In this document: positions 22,684 through 32,497 of the stretch, one piece after another
Layout: every line of letters starts with the position of its first letter
Position numbering within the stretch: position 1 is the first letter of the stretch
Assembly (NCBI GenBank): GCA_031772625.1
Contig: CM062813.1
Span: forward strand, 763,654,720 to 763,718,719
DNA: 64,000 nucleotides
Direction: 5' to 3'
DNA from: Pinus tabuliformis
Taxonomy: Eukaryota; Streptophyta; Pinopsida; Pinales; Pinaceae
The notes under the pieces: generated by a model
What the model was told of the DNA's origin: nothing
The model's input: only the letters and a program-made list of their open reading frames with translations
The model's database searches: none
Made by a program: the position numbers and the translations under genes

Positions 22684-23452
22684 CCGTACAGTATCGGGTG
22701 GCTTCACGAAGGACGAGATCTGAAAGTTCGCCAGCAGTGCCGCCTTCCCTACAGCATCAAACCATTCACAGATGAGGTATTGTGTGATGTTACACCTCTG
22801 GATGTTTGTGATGTATTATTAGGCCAGCCATACTTGTGGAGGCGACATGCTGTGTATGAGTCCAGGCCTCGTGCTGTCATTATTTCTTTGAATAATTCAT
22901 TATACAGGATATCGGAGGTAGCCCCACCTTCCGCCACATCTTTGATCACTGCTAGGAAAGGCGGCAAGCTCATCTCACAGACCAGGAAATTCATCTGTTT
23001 GGCACACTCCCAAAATAAGGGGAAGATCGTTGCTACACCCATGACCCCTGCAAAGGGTTCCTCCATGTAGCAGCAGCAGCAAAGGGATACGGTCATGACA
23101 AAACACAGGAACAACTTCTCCTCACCCACATGGGTACCACACAAGTTTCAGGTGGGCAACAAAGTCTGGTTGCATCGACAGAAAGAACGCCTTACCAGAA
23201 CCCATCAGAAGCTCAGACCACTCTGACATGGTCCTTACAGCAGTACCAAGGCAATGGGGAACAATGATTTGGAGCACATCATTCCTCCATTCCTTCACTT
23301 GCACCAAATGTTCAATGTGGACCATCGTCGACCATGCTTCCCACCATTTCTGGACACATCAGAGATTGCAGAACAGCTCACCAGAGAACCAACTCAGCAG
23401 AAGCTTCCTCATCTCAGGGAGGAACTCAACGCAATGGGGACCATTGCTTCCT
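22684..23452 (+). pseudogene. element C protease remainder fused to integrase tail
   Basis: Beyond the TAG at 22681 the same frame continues through the protease (DVCDVLLGQPYLW) to a second TAG at 23068. It then runs into VPHKFQVGNKVWLHRQKERL and FNVDHRRPCFPP, the C-terminal tail of the integrase seen in A4 at about 31815-32010. The bridge reads SSM, stop, then QQQQRDTVM. The roughly 2.5 kb that encodes RT, RNase H and the integrase core in A4 is missing. The same bridge occurs at 32930-33020, so this is a shared deletion and not private damage. Confidence 0.9.
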
Positions 23453-23465
23453 AAGGGGGGAGGAA
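23453..23465 (+). other. element C polypurine tract
   Basis: AAGGGGGGAGGAA lies directly before the 3' LTR and would prime plus-strand cDNA synthesis. The same tract precedes LTRs 5 and 6 but is missing in the short array units 1-3. Confidence 0.95.
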
Positions 23466-24116
23466 TGATCCAGGTGGATGTTGGTGGCCACCCACCAACC
23501 CATTTGGACCCCCACAACTGTCTCTTTCAGTGTTTTCAGTTTCCTAAATTGTAGCACAGTTTACTATTTTTAGCAGTTTTTCGGGTCCTGAACTTCCGGA
23601 GCCGTTTTGAGGCCCTAAACGACGTTTTTTTGGGATTCTGGGGCAACATGGGTCCATGGACCCATGTTGCCTCCCAAAGTGGTAGTACTCGAATAGATCT
23701 TTCTAACGAGCTATCATACGCGTCAAACGGAGATCGTATGCCAAAGTTACGACCCCGGGAAATTGATGTACCAATTTACCCAAACGGGGCCCACAATTTG
23801 GCGTTTCATCTTCTGGGGTTAGGTTTCGGGATGTGAAGGGTTTTCCATTGTTTCTCAACAATAAATAGGCCTTCGAGCCTCATTGTAACACAGTTGGGAA
23901 CAGTTCAGAGGCATGTAGCCGCCACATCTCTTCTCAGAGATAAGCTACCATCGCCCTAGCTGGTTTCTTTCCATTTCTGTTTGTAAGCACATTTCAATAT
24001 TTTACAGTAATGAAATGAAGTATTATTTCCGCTGCATCTCAGTATTTATGGTTATCTCATCTCTGTATTTATGGTTATCTCTGTAATCTATTGCGTTCCT
24101 GTCTAAATCCGGATCA
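23466..24116 (+). repeat. element C 3' LTR
   Basis: 651 bp, nearly identical to the 5' LTR. It contains a perfect 30-nt palindrome at 23642-23671 centred on GGTCCATGGACC. The right-hand target duplication GCCCT follows. Confidence 0.96.
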
Positions 24117-24121
24117 GCCCT

Positions 24122-24510
24122 CTGGTCTAACCACAGATCGGTCAGCCAACTCTAACAAGGTAGAGGTGGGTTCTACTGATGTAATGCCTAGCTTTTAGCA
24201 AGTAGTAGTTGTTAAGATGTTGATTGCAGCTCCTAGATCAATTAAGGCATTAGGGAAGGTTTGACCATAAGTTTGCACAGTTACTATTGGATTTCCTGGG
24301 TCTTCGTATTTAATAGGTGTTTCGTTTCCTGATAATAAGTCAGATAGAGTGCCAACTACTTGGACTCTTGGATTATTTGCTGCATTCCTCGGTTTCTTTA
24401 CACACAATTCTTTGATAGTTTTTGCGTATATCAGAATGTCTTAAATGGCTTGGAGGAATGGGATTTTTATGTACAAATTTTGTAATTCTCCCAGAATGTC
24501 AAAATCAGGA
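24122..24510 (-). pseudogene. element B protease, N-terminal half with active site
   Basis: The minus-strand frame reads ELCVKKPRNAANN ... GNPIVTVQTYGQTFPNALIDLGAAINIL. The DLGA motif (Asp codon about 24239-24237) is the catalytic site in the form usual for Athila/Tat proteases, where the serine or threonine of D-S/T-G is replaced by leucine. It ends in LELADRS(V)VRPEG at the element C junction, and the rest of the enzyme is at 20448-20705. A stop after TTTTC and another upstream show decay. Element D has the counterpart IDLGVSINVM near 46225. Confidence 0.88.
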
Positions 24511-25121
24511 TATTGTATAGGTCAAGGTATGATTAATCGTTCTGGGAATGGGGGAGAGGATGTGATTGTTTGGTTATGAGTTTGTTGTTTGTTCACATCC
24601 TCTTCTTGTGACAGATGTTCTCTGGGTAACTGATTTTCAACATGGGCTGCCTTTTCTCCCTCAGTTTCAATAATACGCCCAGATCTTAACTGAAGATCAT
24701 TACACTCCCTCAGATCAGCTCCTATTTCTGATGTTTCTATTATTTGGACAGATTGGACCGGTCTGTTATTTGGATTAGGGTTGGGTTGGGCTGGGATTTG
24801 TGGTCTCAGATTAGACTGGGGATTTTATTATAAGGCTGGTAGTGTAGGTTGAGGGAGCGACATGGTTCCTACTGGCTGATGCATCGGTCTTTTCCAGTTT
24901 GTCTACTAGGGTGAACTTTGTGAAGTAGGCAGAGTCCATTGTGGTGGGTATGCGTTACTTTGCCAATATGGTGGAGTATAGGGAAAATTCGGCCAACCAG
25001 ATGGGCTTGCTTGATTCAGCCATGGGGTTGATGAAGGAAACGACTGAGGTGACCAGTTTGGGGGCAGGGGTTGGGATTGACTTTGCCACATATTATATTG
25101 TTGAGCATTATACTATGGAGG
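24511..25121 (-). pseudogene. element B gag C-terminal spacer
   Basis: The minus strand reads a Pro/Trp/Gln-rich segment (MWQSQSQPLPPNWSPQ, 25091-24906) and then, after frameshifts, a spacer with DLQLRSGRII at about 24690. LRSGR is a common mark of the gag-protease spacer in plant gypsy elements. The first part is in the same frame as the gag ORF, separated only by two TAG codons. The reading is too interrupted to be functional. Confidence 0.8.
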
Positions 25122-26144
25122 CTAAAAAGAAGAAGTTGGGTCTAGAAACATACCATATTGTCGCGGCTGCCACTGACGGTGCTGGTTGAGTAAATACACT
25201 GATTCTGGCTCTTCTTCTGCTTCCTTATATACTGCTTTTAATCCGAGAAGTGAGGGACAACTTTCCGCAAGGTGATATTTTGTGCAGATGGCGCATGTTC
25301 GGACTGCATCTAGTGGACACTCCTTATGGGTATGTTTCTTCCTGCATCGGGGACAGAAGATTTCCAAATTCTGTTTTGCCTCCATTTGCTTCTGCTTGGC
25401 CTGCATAACATCAAGTTGTGTAGTTAGCGTCCCTAGTATATCAGTTTTAAAATTTTCCAATAGATTTCCAATTTCTGCACGCGTTACTCCTTCTGTCGAA
25501 ATTTTATTATCTCTTACAAACCGATCATGTTCTGCTGGTTTCAATCTTGTGCTGCCTCTCGAACTTTTGATACATAAGTCAATAATGTCAGCAAAATTTT
25601 CTTGATAAATATCTCCTTTTCCCATAATATTTAATGTTTCGGTCCATTGTTCCTTCATGCCCCTAATTAATGCTGTTTTTAACACATTATCAGGTAAAGG
25701 TAGTGATGCATAAGGAGATCTTTGAAGATTATACTGAAAATGTTCCACATACTCCTCTAATGTTTCATTTGGTCTAGCTATCATCTGGAATATTTTATCT
25801 TTCAGATCTCTAGACCTGCAATAGTCCTGATATTTTTTTAGAAAAGATTCTTTCATTTGATCCCAGTTATTTATAACCCCACCACCTAATCCCATAAACC
25901 ATCTTAAATCAACCCCTTTTACTGTAGAGGGAAATAGTTTTAGTTTCTGGGGGTCGGTGGTGTAATCATATCCCCTACACAGCACATCGAATTCAAATAT
26001 AAATGCATCCAAGTCTTCTGATGTAAGACCGTGGAATATAGGGATATGTTGAAGAGGGATTGCTTTCATGGGTTCATTTGCTGCAGTATCCACTATGGGG
26101 TATTGTAATATAGAGGTTTGGGTGTTTGGCTGGTTTTGAGCCAT
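25122..26144 (-). pseudogene. element B gag capsid and zinc-finger region
   Basis: A 340-codon stretch. The retrotransposon gag fold is clear: FHGLTSEDLDAFIFEFDVLC, LKLFPSTVKGVDLRWFMGL, NNWDQMKESFLKKYQDYC and TLEEYVEHFQYNLQRSPY. The Cys/His region is CPRCRKKHTHKECP ... CAICTKYHLAESCPS. Element D at 44406-45394 has close counterparts (FMGLGANTITSWDKM; CPKCRKKLLLHEFP). The true gag start lies upstream at 26694, separated by a frameshifted and stop-containing interval. Capsid proteins package the element RNA; this copy is broken upstream and downstream. Confidence 0.9.
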
Positions 26145-26694
26145 TGGGTCGAATATATGCCAATAACCTTCTGGAATATCTAGGAGAGTATTCCTAGGTT
26201 GAGAAGGGATGGCTTTAATAGGAATGGTTTTAATAACACTTCCTCTATCTGGGATAATGAAAGTGCCTAATGTCTGAAGAGATTGAGTTTCTTCAACGAT
26301 GATTTTTGCAGCACTTCACTTGTTTGGGCTATTTAATGGCTGAGTTGTCCCAAGAGGAGACCTTGGTTCCTCAGTTTCCCTGTTTCTCCTCCTCCTTCAC
26401 AAAGATTGCTGAAATTCCCTTCTTGCAATAGTTCTGGAGTAGAATTTTCAATTTCTTGAAAGTCCTAGTTTGACTATGCACCTCAGCAAAGGCTACAGAT
26501 GGTGATTCTGTGGCCTGATGGGAACTAGTAGGCTGTCTAGAAATAACTTTTCTGGGTCCTACTGAAGGCTGAGATTCTGCTTTCTTGAAGATTTCATCTA
26601 TGAAGGTTGATCGGCCAAGGGTCACCGGCCCCTTAGCTTTTTCTGGCTTGGGTAGAGGTTTGGATTTCTTTTCTATCTTTTTTTGCTTAGTCAT
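26145..26694 (-). pseudogene. element B gag N-terminus
   Basis: The ATG at 26694 starts MTKQKKIEKKSKPLPKPEKAKG, a Lys-rich leader. Element D starts the same way (MTRRGRGSKPKKGKG, 44097), which supports this start. The first open stretch ends at 26371; the remaining 230 bp to the capsid ORF are in other frames with stops. Confidence 0.75.
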
Positions 26695-26870
26695 GCACGC
26701 AAATCGACTGCTAAATTCTACCCAAACAAAACAACAACAAATCTGTAGAAAAGTGGGCAGGGGAGCAGGGCTGTTACATGCTCCACACGTAGGTTCTTAC
26801 CTTCCATTTTTAAAACCCTTCCCTAACAGGTTCTTACACTACTCTGGAAAAAACAAATGGCTACACTCTT

Positions 26871-26888
26871 TCCCCGGCAACGGCGCCA
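26871..26888 (-). promoter_or_regulatory. element B primer-binding site, tRNA-Asp
   Basis: On the minus strand TGGCGCCGTTGCCGGGGA begins three bases after the 5' LTR. It is complementary to the 3' end of plant tRNA-Asp including CCA. This primer is usual for Athila/Tat-branch elements. It is undamaged here. Confidence 0.95.
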
Positions 26889-26891
26889 AAA

Positions 26892-28570
26892 TGTGGAGCT
26901 ATAAAAAGGGTCTCTTTCACCTCTAATTACCTCATATTAATATGTTAATCGAGGAATGTTTTGTTATTTCAAAGAGTGTCTCAATATGAGGCTATCATTT
27001 GCCAAAGTAATGCTAGTAGTACAGTGTTCAGAAATACAAGAGCAAACTAGTGCTTGTTTACGGCTAACTACTTCAAAAGATTAAACCATACATTCAAAAA
27101 ACTAGGCAATTTATCAGTCAAGGGTTCGGTGGCAATAACCCATCCCTTTGTAAACTGATGGAAAAGGAAACCAGAGAACAGATCGTGGATTTGGGAGCCA
27201 GGCAGTAAGTGTCAATGCTCACTACAACTTGAGATCGTTCTTCACATCGAAATAACAAATGACGAGAAATGAAAAGGCAGATAAGAAATGGAACAACAAT
27301 TAAGAAATAGAACAACAAACCTAAAATGGAACAACAGTTAAGAAATAGAACAACAACTAAGTCTAACAAGTAGTAACACCTTAGTCTATAAGATCAAATG
27401 CACTAATCGTAATCTACCGGAATCAAATAGCAATTCTTCACTCTAAGGGTGGATTGAATAACACACCAAAAATGGAACAGCTTTGATTAATGATGAGTTA
27501 TAGAACAACACTTCAAAACCATATATGCACACGAAACACCTTAATAGTGACTTGATCTTGGTAAATTAATTATCACTCTCAGCTATAAAAGATTACGACT
27601 GCGTTTTAGAATGGAACAACAATGTCTATAGATCCAACAATCACGAAGAACATAATCGCTAAGATGAATTCCGTAATAAGTGCACATCACAGAGGCTCTA
27701 TAATTGAACAGCAACAATACTCTGTAAAGACTAGCAGTATTATATTAACACTTAGAAGAACAATGCTACGTTGCAGAGTCAATGCAATAAGTCTGTCTTA
27801 GTAAAGTAAACATAACAGAGCATGTGATGTAAATTAACAAAACACATCAAATTACCAAATAACGCTGATAAGCAAACCACACACAAACCAAACATAATGG
27901 TATAGAAGCAAGTGTCCTCCAGGGCCGGGCCCTTAGCCTCCAGGGGTACACTGCTTGAAGTTATTCCAGACTCAGAGATGAAATAATAACCAAGTTTGTA
28001 TTAATGCATAAAGCGAAATTACAATAGATCGGTTCTTAACGAGACTCAATGATCAAAGTTTTGATCTTAAAGGAAATTATATAAAACATGAGGATTCCCC
28101 CCAACCCCCTTCGAGCTAACAGTGCTGCCCCTTTTATAAGGGTGAAGGTGGAGATATCTAAGTGCAAAAATAGATAAAACAGTGATCCCTCAAGATTAAG
28201 GATCCTGAGGGATTCACCGAACCGGTAGTCTCATTCATCTCTTTGCTTTCCTGTGCCGAGCCGATATCTCCACTTCCTTTCCAGGGCTGATTGGCTTTGA
28301 TTTGCTTTGCCTTGTTTGCATACGGTCTCCCGTCAAAGGGACAGCGGTTAACCTGTCCTTGTCCTTTCCTTTGGAACGACAACTTCTCGTTTTTCCTCCT
28401 TCCTGCATAAGGAAATGACAATTGTCAGTGTTTTCGTCTTGCATATTAATCTCACATGTTTTATTACAATTTCTTATCATTTTCCTAGTTCATGATGCAA
28501 AAGGTTTGTAAGTTCTAATGAAAAGATGCTGGAATAATTACCAAAAACATACCTTCTTTAGTACTCCACA
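26892..28570 (-). repeat. element B 5' LTR (right copy)
   Basis: 1679 bp, colinear with 9013-10687, with intact TGTGGAG/CTCCACA ends. On the minus strand a good TATA box TTATAAAAGGGG lies at about 28127-28138. TSD acagg follows at 28571-28575. Confidence 0.93.
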
Positions 28571-29310
28571 ACAGGAAAGTGGTGTGAGTTCCATAAGAGC
28601 TCCACTCACAACACAAGTGAGTGTTGGGCCAAGTAGTCACTGGTGGCCAAGCTAAAGGTTTCAGAATCAGATGCACGTTCTGACTCTAAGTCAGAACCCG
28701 ACAAGGGCAATGACAAAGGGAAGCAGATTATCAATGTGGAGCCCAACGGCACTATTGCCACCACGAAGATCCAGAAGGGGGAACCCGAAGATCCAGATGA
28801 GGAGGAGCATCTCTTCCACTCCCAGATGTGGATAAAGGGCTCCCCACTACAGTTCATTGTCAACAACAGGAGCCAAAAGAACCTCATTTCGGCAGAGGTC
28901 ATGAAGAGGCTAGGCTTACTGACCACAACACATCCACAATCGTACACCATAGGGTGGATTCACCAAGGATGAGATCTTCGCGTGAGCCAGCAATGTCGCC
29001 TTCCATACAACATCAAGCCCTTCATGGATGAGGTATTGTGTGACATTTCTCCCCTTGAATATTGTGATGTATTATTAGGACAACCATACTTGTCGAAGCA
29101 ACATGTTGTGTATGAATCAAGGCCCCGTGTTGTTATTATTAACTTGGGAAATAAGTTGTACAGGATACCAGAGGTAGCACCGCCTACTGCCATCTCTTTG
29201 GTTACTACAAAACAATGTAGTAAGCTCATTTCCAAAACTAGGAAATATTTTTTCCTGATGATATGCCCTCAAGAAAAGAAGAAGACAGTGGCCACGACCT
29301 CCACATAGGG
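28571..29310 (+). pseudogene. A4 gag zinc knuckle and protease (3' side of element B)
   Basis: This continues the gag frame cut at 9012: GKWCEFHKSSTHNTSEC, then an acidic spacer and the protease. In the active site the D-S-G of sister copies (DSGSQKN) has become NNRSQKN, so the catalytic Asp is lost. The following protease blocks are good (DVLLGQPYLSKQHVVYESRPR, NLGNKLYRIPEVAPP). Stops include TAG for Gln after CWAK and TGA after WIHQG. It is inactive. Confidence 0.88.
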
Positions 29311-29325
29311 CCTCTCTGCATGAAA

Positions 29326-30140
29326 ACTACAGATGGACAAGGTCGTGGAGGAGTACGAGGACATCTTCACCTCCCCCGCAGGAGTTCCTCTACACTGTCA
29401 GGTCAAGCACTCCATCGATATTACCCCAAGTGCGTCGCTGCCCAATGGACTAGTCTATTGGCACTCTGCACTATCAGGTCAAGCACTCCATCGATCTTAC
29501 CCCAAGTGCGTCGCTGCCCAATGGACTAGTCTATCGGCACTCCATTTTGGAGAACAATGAAATCAAGAGGCAGATTCAAGAGCTGCTGCAGAAAGTTCAC
29601 ATCCATCTAAGTTTATCGCCATGTGGGAGCTCAATCATGTTGGTACAGAAGAAGGATGGGACTTGGAGACTCTGTATTGACTATCGGGCATTGAAAAAGA
29701 TCATTGTTCGTAATAGGTACCCGATTCCACAGATTGATGACCTCCTGGACCAACTGAAGGGGGAAAAATATTTCAGCAAGATTGATTTGAAGTCATGATA
29801 TCACCAAGTACCAATCGAACCCTCCGATGTGTGGAACACTGCCTTCAAAGCCAAGGAGGGCCTTTTCGAATGGTTTGTTATGCCTTTCGGATTGACAAAT
29901 TCTCCTACAACCTTCATGAGGCTAATGGACAACATCTTGTGGCCATTCACCAACTCATTTGTAGTGGTATACTTGGATGACATCTTGATCTTCAACTAGA
30001 GTTGGGAAGAGCACCTCCACCACATTTGACAGGTTCTCCAAACATTACAGCAACACAAGTTATGTGCCAATTTGGAGAAATGCACTTTTGGCATGACCCA
30101 GGTTTAGTATCTAGGATACATTATTGATGAAAATGGGGTT
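29326..30140 (+). pseudogene. A4 reverse transcriptase
   Basis: RT begins after VEEYEDIFTSPAG and shows [41 protein letters not shown] and the catalytic [11 protein letters not shown] 76-bp tandem duplication at about 29395-29546 throws the upstream segment out of frame. Further stops lie after IDLKS and at 29997. The YLDDI box and initiator-Met primer suit the chromovirus side of Ty3/gypsy and not the Athila-like elements B and D. It is non-functional. Confidence 0.9.
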
Positions 30141-30900
30141 CATATGGATCCATCGAAGATCCAAGTCATTCGGGGTTGGCCATCTCCAACCACTCTGACA
30201 AAGATTCGCAGCTTTCTAGGTCTTGCCAACTTCTACCGTAGGTTCGTGTTGGGATTTTCTCATATCACTTGGCCCTTGAGTCAAGTCACCAAGGGAGGAG
30301 CAAAAGAAAAATTCTTTTGGTCTAAATCACAACATAAGGCATTCATAGATTTGAAAGATCGCCTCTGCTCGGCACCAGTGCTCGCATTACCAGACTTGAA
30401 ACAACCATTTGAAGTCGAGATAGATGCCTCTGACTATGCTATTGGGGCAGTCCTTACTCAACACGGGCATTCAGTGGTATATCACAATGAGACACTTTTA
30501 GACACAGTCCGAAAGTATCCCACTTATGAAAAAGAGATGTATTCCATTGTGCAGGCCTGCTGTAAATGGAAGCATTACATTTTGGGGAAGGAAACGGTCA
30601 TCCACACAAACCACTGACCCCTGTAGTTCATACAGACCCAAGGGAAATTGCAGAATGATCGCCATCAGAAGTGGTCCACGTACCTGTAGCAGTTCCATTT
30701 GAATATCAAGTATAAGAAAGGAAGCACCAATAATGTTGTAGATTGCCTCAGTCGACCACTAATCATGGCGTTAACCACAGTGCTCAACTCTTGTGGGCAC
30801 GAGACTTCTGATTGGACACTTCTCTACAAAAGCGACCCAGAATTTGGCCACAAATACCAAACACTCTTGGAGGGTTAGCATGTTTGAGATTTTCACCTCC
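30141..30900 (+). pseudogene. A4 RT connection and RNase H
   Basis: One open stretch of about 157 codons runs from SKIQVIRGWPSPTT to a stop at 30615. RNase H residues visible are EIDASDYAIGAVL and YEKEMYSIV; the usual HTDH is HTNH followed by a stop, so that catalytic Asp is lost. VVDCLSRP at about 30738 closes the domain. The segment is in line with RT upstream and integrase downstream. Confidence 0.88.
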
Positions 30901-31640
30901 AGGATGCCCTATTATGCCACTTGGGTCACCTTTGTGTTCCTTCAAGTGAGCATGCCAAGATGATTTGGGAAACACACTATAGTCGGGTTGTTGGGCATTT
31001 CAGAGTTGACAAATCGGTGGCAGTACTGCAGAAGTATTTATATTGGCCGAATCTTCGACAGGATGTTGGGAAGTACATTAGATCATGCACTGCCTGCGCC
31101 ATTACCAAACTGACCATCAAGAAACAAGGCCTCTATACCCTGTTGCCTACCCTTAGTCAACCTTGGGAATCCATCTCCATGGATTACATGTCAGGCCTTC
31201 CTTCCCTAAGCATGGAAACGACTGTGTTTTTGTGGTCATCGACAAGTTCTCGAATATGGCCATTATGGTGGCTTGCAATAAGAATATCACAGTAGAAGCC
31301 ACTGCTAAACTTTTCTTTGAACGGGTGTGGGTATACCTTTGTATCCCACAGTCTATCGTCTCAGATCAAGATAGTAGGTTCCTCAATACATTTTGGTCCA
31401 GTCAATCGTTGATGCTGGACACCAAACTCACTAAGTCCACAACCTTCCATCCTAAAACTGATGGCCAGACAAAGGTTGTCAACAGGATGATCGTACACAT
31501 TATGCACGTGTACAACTCAAAGCATCCACGCACATGGGACGAGAGCCTCCCCTATGTTCAGCATAGCGACAACCAGGCTCTCCATAGCTCAACTGGCCAC
31601 AACCATTTTCAGGTGGGCTCGGGATTCTAGCCACTATTTC
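30901..31640 (+). pseudogene. A4 integrase
   Basis: The H2C2 finger is HYSRVVGHF ... SCTACAITK. The core shows the first D in SMDYMSGLP and the second in VSDQDSRFLN. The expected E in DGQTEVVNR is changed to K (DGQTKVVNRM, about 31465), so the catalytic triad is broken. A one-base frameshift near 31208 moves the reading to another frame at KHGNDCVFVVIDKFS. The frame closes at 31630. Confidence 0.9.
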
Positions 31641-32297
31641 CCATTGATGTGGCCATGCCATTTGCAGCTACTCATGCAAATACAGCTCATGTCTAGTCTG
31701 AAATAGATACGGCGAACAGCTTCATTGAGCACATCCAACATATTCACTAGTAGGTCCATGAAATTATGGAGAAATCAAATTCAAAGTACAAGCATTGACA
31801 TGATCAACATCGGGTGCCACACAAGTTTTAGGTGGGCGACAAAGTCTGGTTGCATTTGCAAAAGGAACGCCTTACCAGAGCTTATCGAAAACTCAAACCA
31901 CTCCGATATGGTCCTTACACCATTACCAAGGCTGTGGGAGATAATGCATTTGACCTCAACATTCCCCCATTCCTTGGTCTACTCGCAGTGTTCAATGTGG
32001 ACCGCCTTCAGCCATACTTTCCACCATTACTAGACACATCCGCCCATTACTAGACACATCCGATATTGCATAATAGCTCACACCCACAGAGTTAAATCTA
32101 GACTGCTTGGAACAAGTTGCAACTAATTGGATCATGGACACACAGATCAAGCACACTTGCCAACAGAATATCCAAATGTATCGATTTGTCAAATTAGGGC
32201 AACTCCTTCACCACGACAAGTGGCTCACCAAGGACCAAGTTTAGCAGAAGTTTCCTCATCTCATGGAGGAACTCAACGCAATGGGGACCATTGCTTC
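31641..32297 (+). pseudogene. A4 integrase C-terminal tail
   Basis: The frame with VPHKF, stop, VGDKVWLHLQKERLTRAYRKLK and GPYTITKAVGDNAFDLNIPPF, FNVDRLQPYFPP is the usual gypsy integrase tail. A 20-bp tandem duplication of CCCATTACTAGACACATCCG occurs at about 32023-32062. I see no chromodomain. The extreme end matches the tail kept in element C (EELNAMGTIAS). Confidence 0.82.
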
Positions 32298-32298
32298 C

Positions 32299-32312
32299 TA
32301 AGGGGGGATGAA
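32299..32312 (+). other. A4 polypurine tract
   Basis: AAGGGGGGATGAA precedes LTR 5. It matches the element C tract except for one T. Confidence 0.85.
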
Positions 32313-32489
32313 TGATCCAGGTGGATATTGGTGTCCACCCGCTAATTCCACTCTGACCCCCACCATTTCTTCTTTCAGTTTTTCATTTTCCTTAATTGTA
32401 GCACAATTTACCATTTTTAGTAGTTTTTCAGGTCCTAAACTTCCAAAGCTATTTTGAGGCCCAAAACGATGTTTTTTTGGAAATCTATC
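32313..32489 (+). repeat. A-family LTR 5, truncated (3' LTR of A4)
   Basis: It begins TGATCCAGGTGG and follows the family LTR for about 175 bp to AAATCTAT, then breaks off. The break is bridged by the 10-bp palindrome TCGCTAGCGA (32488-32497) into protease sequence of another A copy. Confidence 0.88.
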
Positions 32490-32497
32490 GCTAGCGA

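Larger units (their letters stand above)
20706..24121 (+). mobile_element. element C: gag-only derivative of family A, nested in element B
   Basis: The element proper runs 20711-24116, with a perfect 5-bp target duplication GCCCT at 20706-20710 and 24117-24121. Two 651-bp LTRs enclose 2104 bp that hold an initiator-Met primer site, gag, a protease start, the C-terminal tail of integrase and a polypurine tract. RT, RNase H and the integrase core are deleted. By eye the LTRs differ at about six positions, so the insertion is recent relative to the rest of the window. Movement must have depended on enzymes from a full copy. Confidence 0.96.
9013..28570 (-). mobile_element. element B: Athila/Tat-like Ty3/gypsy retrotransposon, nested in A4
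   Basis: Both ends carry the inverted pair TGTGGAG/CTCCACA (the inner end of the left LTR is mutated). The five flanking bases are acggg (9008-9012) and acagg (28571-28575), a target duplication with one mismatch. On the minus strand the order is: 5' LTR, tRNA-Asp primer site, gag, protease with a DLGA active site, RT with YMDDF, RNase H, integrase, minisatellite, envelope-position ORFs, purine run, 3' LTR. The DLGA protease, YMDDF box and tRNA-Asp primer are typical of the Athila/Tat branch. Without the internal C element and the solo copia LTR, B is about 14.6 kb. It is disabled by stops and two later insertions. Confidence 0.93.
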
